Of a DNA stretch of 64,000 bases, positions 60,645 through 64,000 are shown in pieces (the first letter of the stretch is position 1; every line of letters starts with the position of its first letter). The stretch comes from Jiangella aurantiaca (GTDB lineage Bacteria > Actinomycetota > Actinomycetes > Jiangellales > Jiangellaceae). The position numbers were made by a program, and so were the translations under genes. The notes beneath the pieces are model-generated. The model saw only the letters and a list, made by a program, of their open reading frames with translations. It was not told the DNA's origin and ran no database searches. The stretch lies in contig NZ_SMLB01000005.1 in assembly GCF_004349105.1 (NCBI RefSeq), positions 124,001-188,000 of the forward strand, written 5' to 3'.

Positions 60645-61403
60645 TCAGGCGGGGGTGCCGACGTAGTCGACGTAGCCCTTCTCCTCCAGCTTCTCCGCCA
60701 GCTCCGGGCCGCCCTCCTCGGCGACCCGGCCCGCGACGAAGACGTGCACGAAGTCGGGCTTGATGTAGCGCAGGATGCGCGTGTAGTGCGTGATCAGCAG
60801 GACGCCCTTGTCGCCGCTCGCGGAGAAGCGGTTGACGCCGTCGGACACCACCCGCAGCGCGTCGATGTCGAGGCCGGAGTCGGTCTCGTCGAGGACGGCG
60901 AACTTCGGGTTCAGCAGCTCCAGCTGCAGGATCTCGTGCCGCTTCTTCTCACCACCGGAGAAGCCGGTGTTGAGGTCGCGCTCGGCGAAGTCGTCGGCGA
61001 TGGCCAGCTTGTCCATGGCCTCCTTGACGTCCTTCACCCAGGTGCGCAGCTTCGGCGCCCCGCCGTCGACGGCGGTCTTGGCGGTGCGCAGGAAGTTCGA
61101 CACCGACACGCCCGGCACCTCGACCGGGTACTGCATGGCCAGGAACAGGCCGGCGCGGGCCCGCTCGTCGACCGTCATGGCCAGGACGTCCTCGCCGTCG
61201 AGCAGCACCTCGCCGCTGGTGACGGTGTACTTCGGGTGTCCGGCGAGCGAGTACGCCAGGGTCGACTTGCCGGAGCCGTTCGGGCCCATGATGGCGTGCG
61301 TCTGGCCGCTGCGGACGGTGAGGTCGACGCCGCGCAGGATCTCCTTGGGACCGGCCTCGGTCTCGACGGAGACGTGCAGGCCGCGGATCTCCAGGGTGCT
61401 CAT
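60645..61403 (-). CDS. sufC: Fe-S assembly ATPase SufC
   Basis: The 252-residue ABC-type ATPase has Walker A GPNGSGKST (~38-46), signature FSGGEKKRHEILQ (~148) and Walker B FAVLDETDSGLD (~170-181). It forms the SufBC2D scaffold with SufB and SufD, where ATP hydrolysis opens the cluster-building site. The SGGEKKR signature and the TDSGLD after Walker B are SufC hallmarks. It lies 29 nt after the sufD stop. Confidence 0.96.
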   Translation of the reverse strand: MSTLEIRGLHVSVETEAGPKEILRGVDLTVRSGQTHAIMGPNGSGKSTLAYSLAGHPKYTVTSGEVLLDGEDVLAMTVDERARAGLFLAMQYPVEVPGVSVSNFLRTAKTAVDGGAPKLRTWVKDVKEAMDKLAIADDFAERDLNTGFSGGEKKRHEILQLELLNPKFAVLDETDSGLDIDALRVVSDGVNRFSASGDKGVLLITHYTRILRYIKPDFVHVFVAGRVAEEGGPELAEKLEEKGYVDYVGTPA

Positions 61404-61432
61404 TTTCGATGCCTCTCGGGTGTTCTCGGTGG

Positions 61433-62671
61433 TCAGTGCTCGACGGTGGCGGTAGGCGGCGTGGCCGACGCGGCCGGCAGGCCCTCGCCGATGGCCAGCT
61501 CGCGCTCGACTGTGGCGGTCAGCCGCTCGGCGATCTCCGGTACGCCGATCTTGTTGATCAGCTCGGTGAAGAAGCCGCGCACGACCAGCCGGCGGGCCTC
61601 GTCGGCCGGGATGCCCCGCGCCATCAGGTAGAACAGCTGCTCGTCGTCGAACCGGCCGGTGGCGCTGGCGTGCCCGGCGCCCTCGATCTCACCGGTCTCG
61701 ATCTCGAGGTTCGGGACGGAGTCGGCGCGGGCACCGTCGGTGAGCACCAGGTTGCGGTTGAGCTCGTAGGTGCTGATGCCCTCGGCCGCGGGCCGGATGA
61801 GCACGTTGCCGATCCACACCGTGTGCGCCTTCCTGCCCTGCAGCGCGCCCTTGTACAGCACGTTGCTGCGGCAGTGGGGCTGGTTGTGGTCGACGAACAG
61901 GCGCTTCTCGAGGTGCTGGCCACTGTCGGCGAAGTACAGGCCGAGCAGCTCGGCGTCGCCGCCGGGAGCCGCGTAGTCGAGCGTGACCGAGGTGCGCACC
62001 AGGTCGCCGCCGAAGCTCACCACGGCGTGCTTGACGACGGCGTCGCGGCCCACGCTGATGTGGTGGTGCGACAGGTGCACGGAGTCGTCGGCCCAGTCCT
62101 GCAGCGAGACCACGATGAGCCTGGCGCCGTCGTGGGTGACGATCTCGACGTTGTCGGCGAAGGCCGCCGAGCCCTCGTGCTCGAGGACGACCACGCTCTG
62201 GCTGAACCGCTCGGCGGTGATGACCACGTGGCCGGCGGCCGCCTTCTCGGCGCTCAGGCCCTGCAGCCGGACGATGGTGGGCTTCTCGGCGACGACGTCG
62301 GCCGGCACGGTGATGGCCAGCACCTTGTCCGCCTCGGCCCACGCCCGCGCGCTGGGGCGGTCGTTCGGCACGTAGCCGGACGAGCCGCGCCGCGCGTCGG
62401 TCGCCTCGACCGTCTCGACGACCACCTGCGGGTCGGCGTCGACGCTGACCTCGTAGTCGTGGCCGTCGAGCGGGGCGTCGTCGTGCAGGCCGCGCAGCCG
62501 CGCCATGGGCGTGAAGCGCCACTCCTCCTCGCGCCCGCGCGGCACCACGTGGGCGTCGACGTCGAACGACGCGACGGTGTCGAAGGCGCTCCCGCCGTGG
62601 TCGGGCGCGCCGGCGCCGTGGGAGTGCTCGGTGAGGCCGTGCTGGGCCTGCTGAGCCGTGTCCGTGGTCAT
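61433..62671 (-). CDS. sufD: Fe-S assembly protein SufD
   Basis: The 412-residue protein has a His-rich N-terminus (SHGAGAPDHGG), a WRFTPMARLRGLH motif, and the beta-helix core shared with SufB. The C-terminal part has RSNVLYKGALQGRKAHTVW and the FYLMARGIP-type block, here DEQLFYLMARGIPADEARRL split at the usual place. It forms the scaffold with SufB and SufC. The sequence is shorter and more divergent than SufB, as expected. It lies 57 nt after sufB. Confidence 0.94.
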   Translation of the reverse strand: MTTDTAQQAQHGLTEHSHGAGAPDHGGSAFDTVASFDVDAHVVPRGREEEWRFTPMARLRGLHDDAPLDGHDYEVSVDADPQVVVETVEATDARRGSSGYVPNDRPSARAWAEADKVLAITVPADVVAEKPTIVRLQGLSAEKAAAGHVVITAERFSQSVVVLEHEGSAAFADNVEIVTHDGARLIVVSLQDWADDSVHLSHHHISVGRDAVVKHAVVSFGGDLVRTSVTLDYAAPGGDAELLGLYFADSGQHLEKRLFVDHNQPHCRSNVLYKGALQGRKAHTVWIGNVLIRPAAEGISTYELNRNLVLTDGARADSVPNLEIETGEIEGAGHASATGRFDDEQLFYLMARGIPADEARRLVVRGFFTELINKIGVPEIAERLTATVERELAIGEGLPAASATPPTATVEH

Positions 62672-62728
62672 CTGCTCTCTCTCGTGGGTGGACGGCTGCT
62701 GCTCGGTGTGTCGGGTGCGGCGGCCGCG

Positions 62729-64000
62729 TCAGCCGACCGCGCCCTCCATCTGCAGCTCGATCAGCCGGTTCAGCTCCAGCGCGTACTCCATGGGCAGCTC
62801 GCGCGCGATGGGCTCGATGAAGCCGCGCACGATCATCGCCATGGCCTCCTCCTCGGTGAGGCCGCGGCTCATCAGGTAGAAGAGCTGGTCCTCGCTGACC
62901 TTGGAGACGGTGGCCTCGTGGCCCATGGAGACGTCGTCGTTGCGGATGTCGACGTACGGGTAGGTGTCGGAGCGCGAGATGGTGTCGACCAGCAGCGCGT
63001 CGCAGCGGACCGTGCTGGCGCTGTGGTGGGCGCGCGGCATGACCTGCACCAGGCCGCGGTACGACGTACGGCCGCCGCCGCGGGCGACCGACTTCGACAC
63101 GATGGAGCTCGAGGTGTTCGGCGCGAGGTGCACCATCTTCGACCCGGAGTCCTGGTGCTGGCCCTCGCCGGCGAACGCCAGCGACAGCGTCTCGCCCTTG
63201 GCGTGCTCGCCCATGAGGTAGATGGCCGGGTACTTCATGGTGATCTTCGACCCGATGTTGCCGTCGATCCACTCCATGGTGGCGCCCTCGGCGGCCGTGG
63301 CGCGCTTCGTCACCAGGTTGTACACGTTGTTCGACCAGTTCTGGATGGTCGTGTACCGGACCCGGGCGCCCTTCTTCACCACGATCTCGACGACGGCGCT
63401 GTGCAGCGAGTCGGACGTGTAGATGGGGGCGGTGCAGCCCTCGACGTAGTGGACGTAGGAGTCCTCGTCGGCGATGATCAGCGTCCGCTCGAACTGGCCC
63501 ATGTTCTCGGTGTTGATGCGGAAGTAGGCCTGCAGCGGGATCTCGACGTGGACGCCCTTCGGCACGTAGATGAAGCTGCCGCCGGACCACACCGCGGTGT
63601 TCAGCGCGGAGAACTTGTTGTCGCCGGCCGGGATGACCGAGGCGAAGTACTCCTTGAACAGCTCGGGGTGCTCCTTCAGCCCGGTGTCGGTGTCGAGGAA
63701 GATGACGCCCTGCTCCTCGAGGTCCTCACGGATCTTGTGGTAGACGACCTCGGACTCGTACTGGGCCGCGACGCCGGCCACGAGGCGCTGCTTCTCCGCC
63801 TCGGGGATGCCGAGCTTGTCGTAGGTGTTCTTGATGTCGTCGGGCAGCTCGTCCCAGGACGCGGCCTGCTTCTCGGTGGAGCGGACGAAGTATTTGATGT
63901 TGTCGAAGTCGATGGTCGACAGGTCGGCGCCCCACGTGGGAACCGGCTTCTTCTCGTAGAGCCGCAGCGCCTTGAGGCGGGTCTCGAGCATCCACTCGGG
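62729..64000 (-). CDS. sufB: Fe-S assembly protein SufB (5' end outside window)
   Basis: The frame is open to base 64000; the N-terminal part (about 50 residues of a usual ~470) lies beyond. The present 423 residues include [49 protein letters not shown] with the conserved Cys, [26 protein letters not shown] and [17 protein letters not shown]. These are characteristic SufB blocks. It is the cluster-carrying scaffold and normally the first assembly gene, often after a SufR repressor gene, which would be just outside the window. Confidence 0.96.
   Translation of the reverse strand, partial: PEWMLETRLKALRLYEKKPVPTWGADLSTIDFDNIKYFVRSTEKQAASWDELPDDIKNTYDKLGIPEAEKQRLVAGVAAQYESEVVYHKIREDLEEQGVIFLDTDTGLKEHPELFKEYFASVIPAGDNKFSALNTAVWSGGSFIYVPKGVHVEIPLQAYFRINTENMGQFERTLIIADEDSYVHYVEGCTAPIYTSDSLHSAVVEIVVKKGARVRYTTIQNWSNNVYNLVTKRATAAEGATMEWIDGNIGSKITMKYPAIYLMGEHAKGETLSLAFAGEGQHQDSGSKMVHLAPNTSSSIVSKSVARGGGRTSYRGLVQVMPRAHHSASTVRCDALLVDTISRSDTYPYVDIRNDDVSMGHEATVSKVSEDQLFYLMSRGLTEEEAMAMIVRGFIEPIARELPMEYALELNRLIELQMEGAVG

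Overview
The window is 64 kb of high-GC DNA with short intergenic gaps, frequent GTG/TTG starts, ATGA/GTGA start-stop overlaps and an actinobacterial-type suf operon. It looks like a soil or plant-associated, sugar-catabolising filamentous actinobacterium; Jiangella-like is my impression from memory, not a demonstrated placement.

Region 1 (1-18.7 kb) is ordinary chromosome with a varied gene set: a partial DHA2-type MFS pump, VOC and DHFR-like proteins, a GCS2-family ligase, a heterodimeric ABC exporter with one degenerate ATP site, an SDR, an MMPL exporter with a coupled leader ORF, SMP-30, a PIG-L protein with an altered active site, a SNF2 ATPase, an alpha/beta hydrolase and another MFS. 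Two families of short dispersed repeats lie in its intergenic gaps: a 66-103 bp repeat (764, 8126, 18430) and a 72-bp palindromic element (11666, with a second copy at 57238).

Region 2 (18755-34487) is a 15.7-kb genomic island integrated in the 3' end of a tRNA-Pro(GGG) gene. It is bounded by a 35-bp direct repeat, and an integrase and excisionase sit next to the intact tRNA copy. The cargo is an arabinan/arabinoxylan-type utilisation set: a secreted GH43, an intracellular GH51, a CUT1 ABC transporter without ATPase, a secreted CE1-like esterase, a GntR-enolase-U32 operon and an IclR regulator. The same 17-bp ATCTGAT-centred sequence occurs at or near three island promoters, which suggests a self-contained regulon. 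The integrase seems to lack the block carrying the first catalytic arginine, so the island may be locked in place.

Region 3 (34.5-50.5 kb) holds a 415-bp MITE-like element with a perfect 5-bp target duplication. After it comes a co-directional glycan locus: GH125, ROK repressor, ABC transporter (no ATPase), GH29, GH2, GH3 and GH38. No signal peptides are seen on the hydrolases, and a well-formed promoter with a perfect palindromic operator precedes the first gene. The enzyme set fits import and intracellular dismantling of alpha-mannose-rich, fucosylated N-glycan-like oligosaccharides. A 44-residue membrane protein gene lies antisense to the GH38 end.

Region 4 (50.5-57.2 kb) contains a MocR-type regulator, two ABC ATPase/permease pairs under a YtrA-type GntR regulator, and an ArsR-SRPBCC pair with an apparently leaderless promoter, followed by a DHFR-like gene. 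Region 5 (57.3-64 kb) is the SUF Fe-S operon on the minus strand (sufB-D-C-S-U-T), with a HAD hydrolase and a peptide deformylase packed onto its 3' end.
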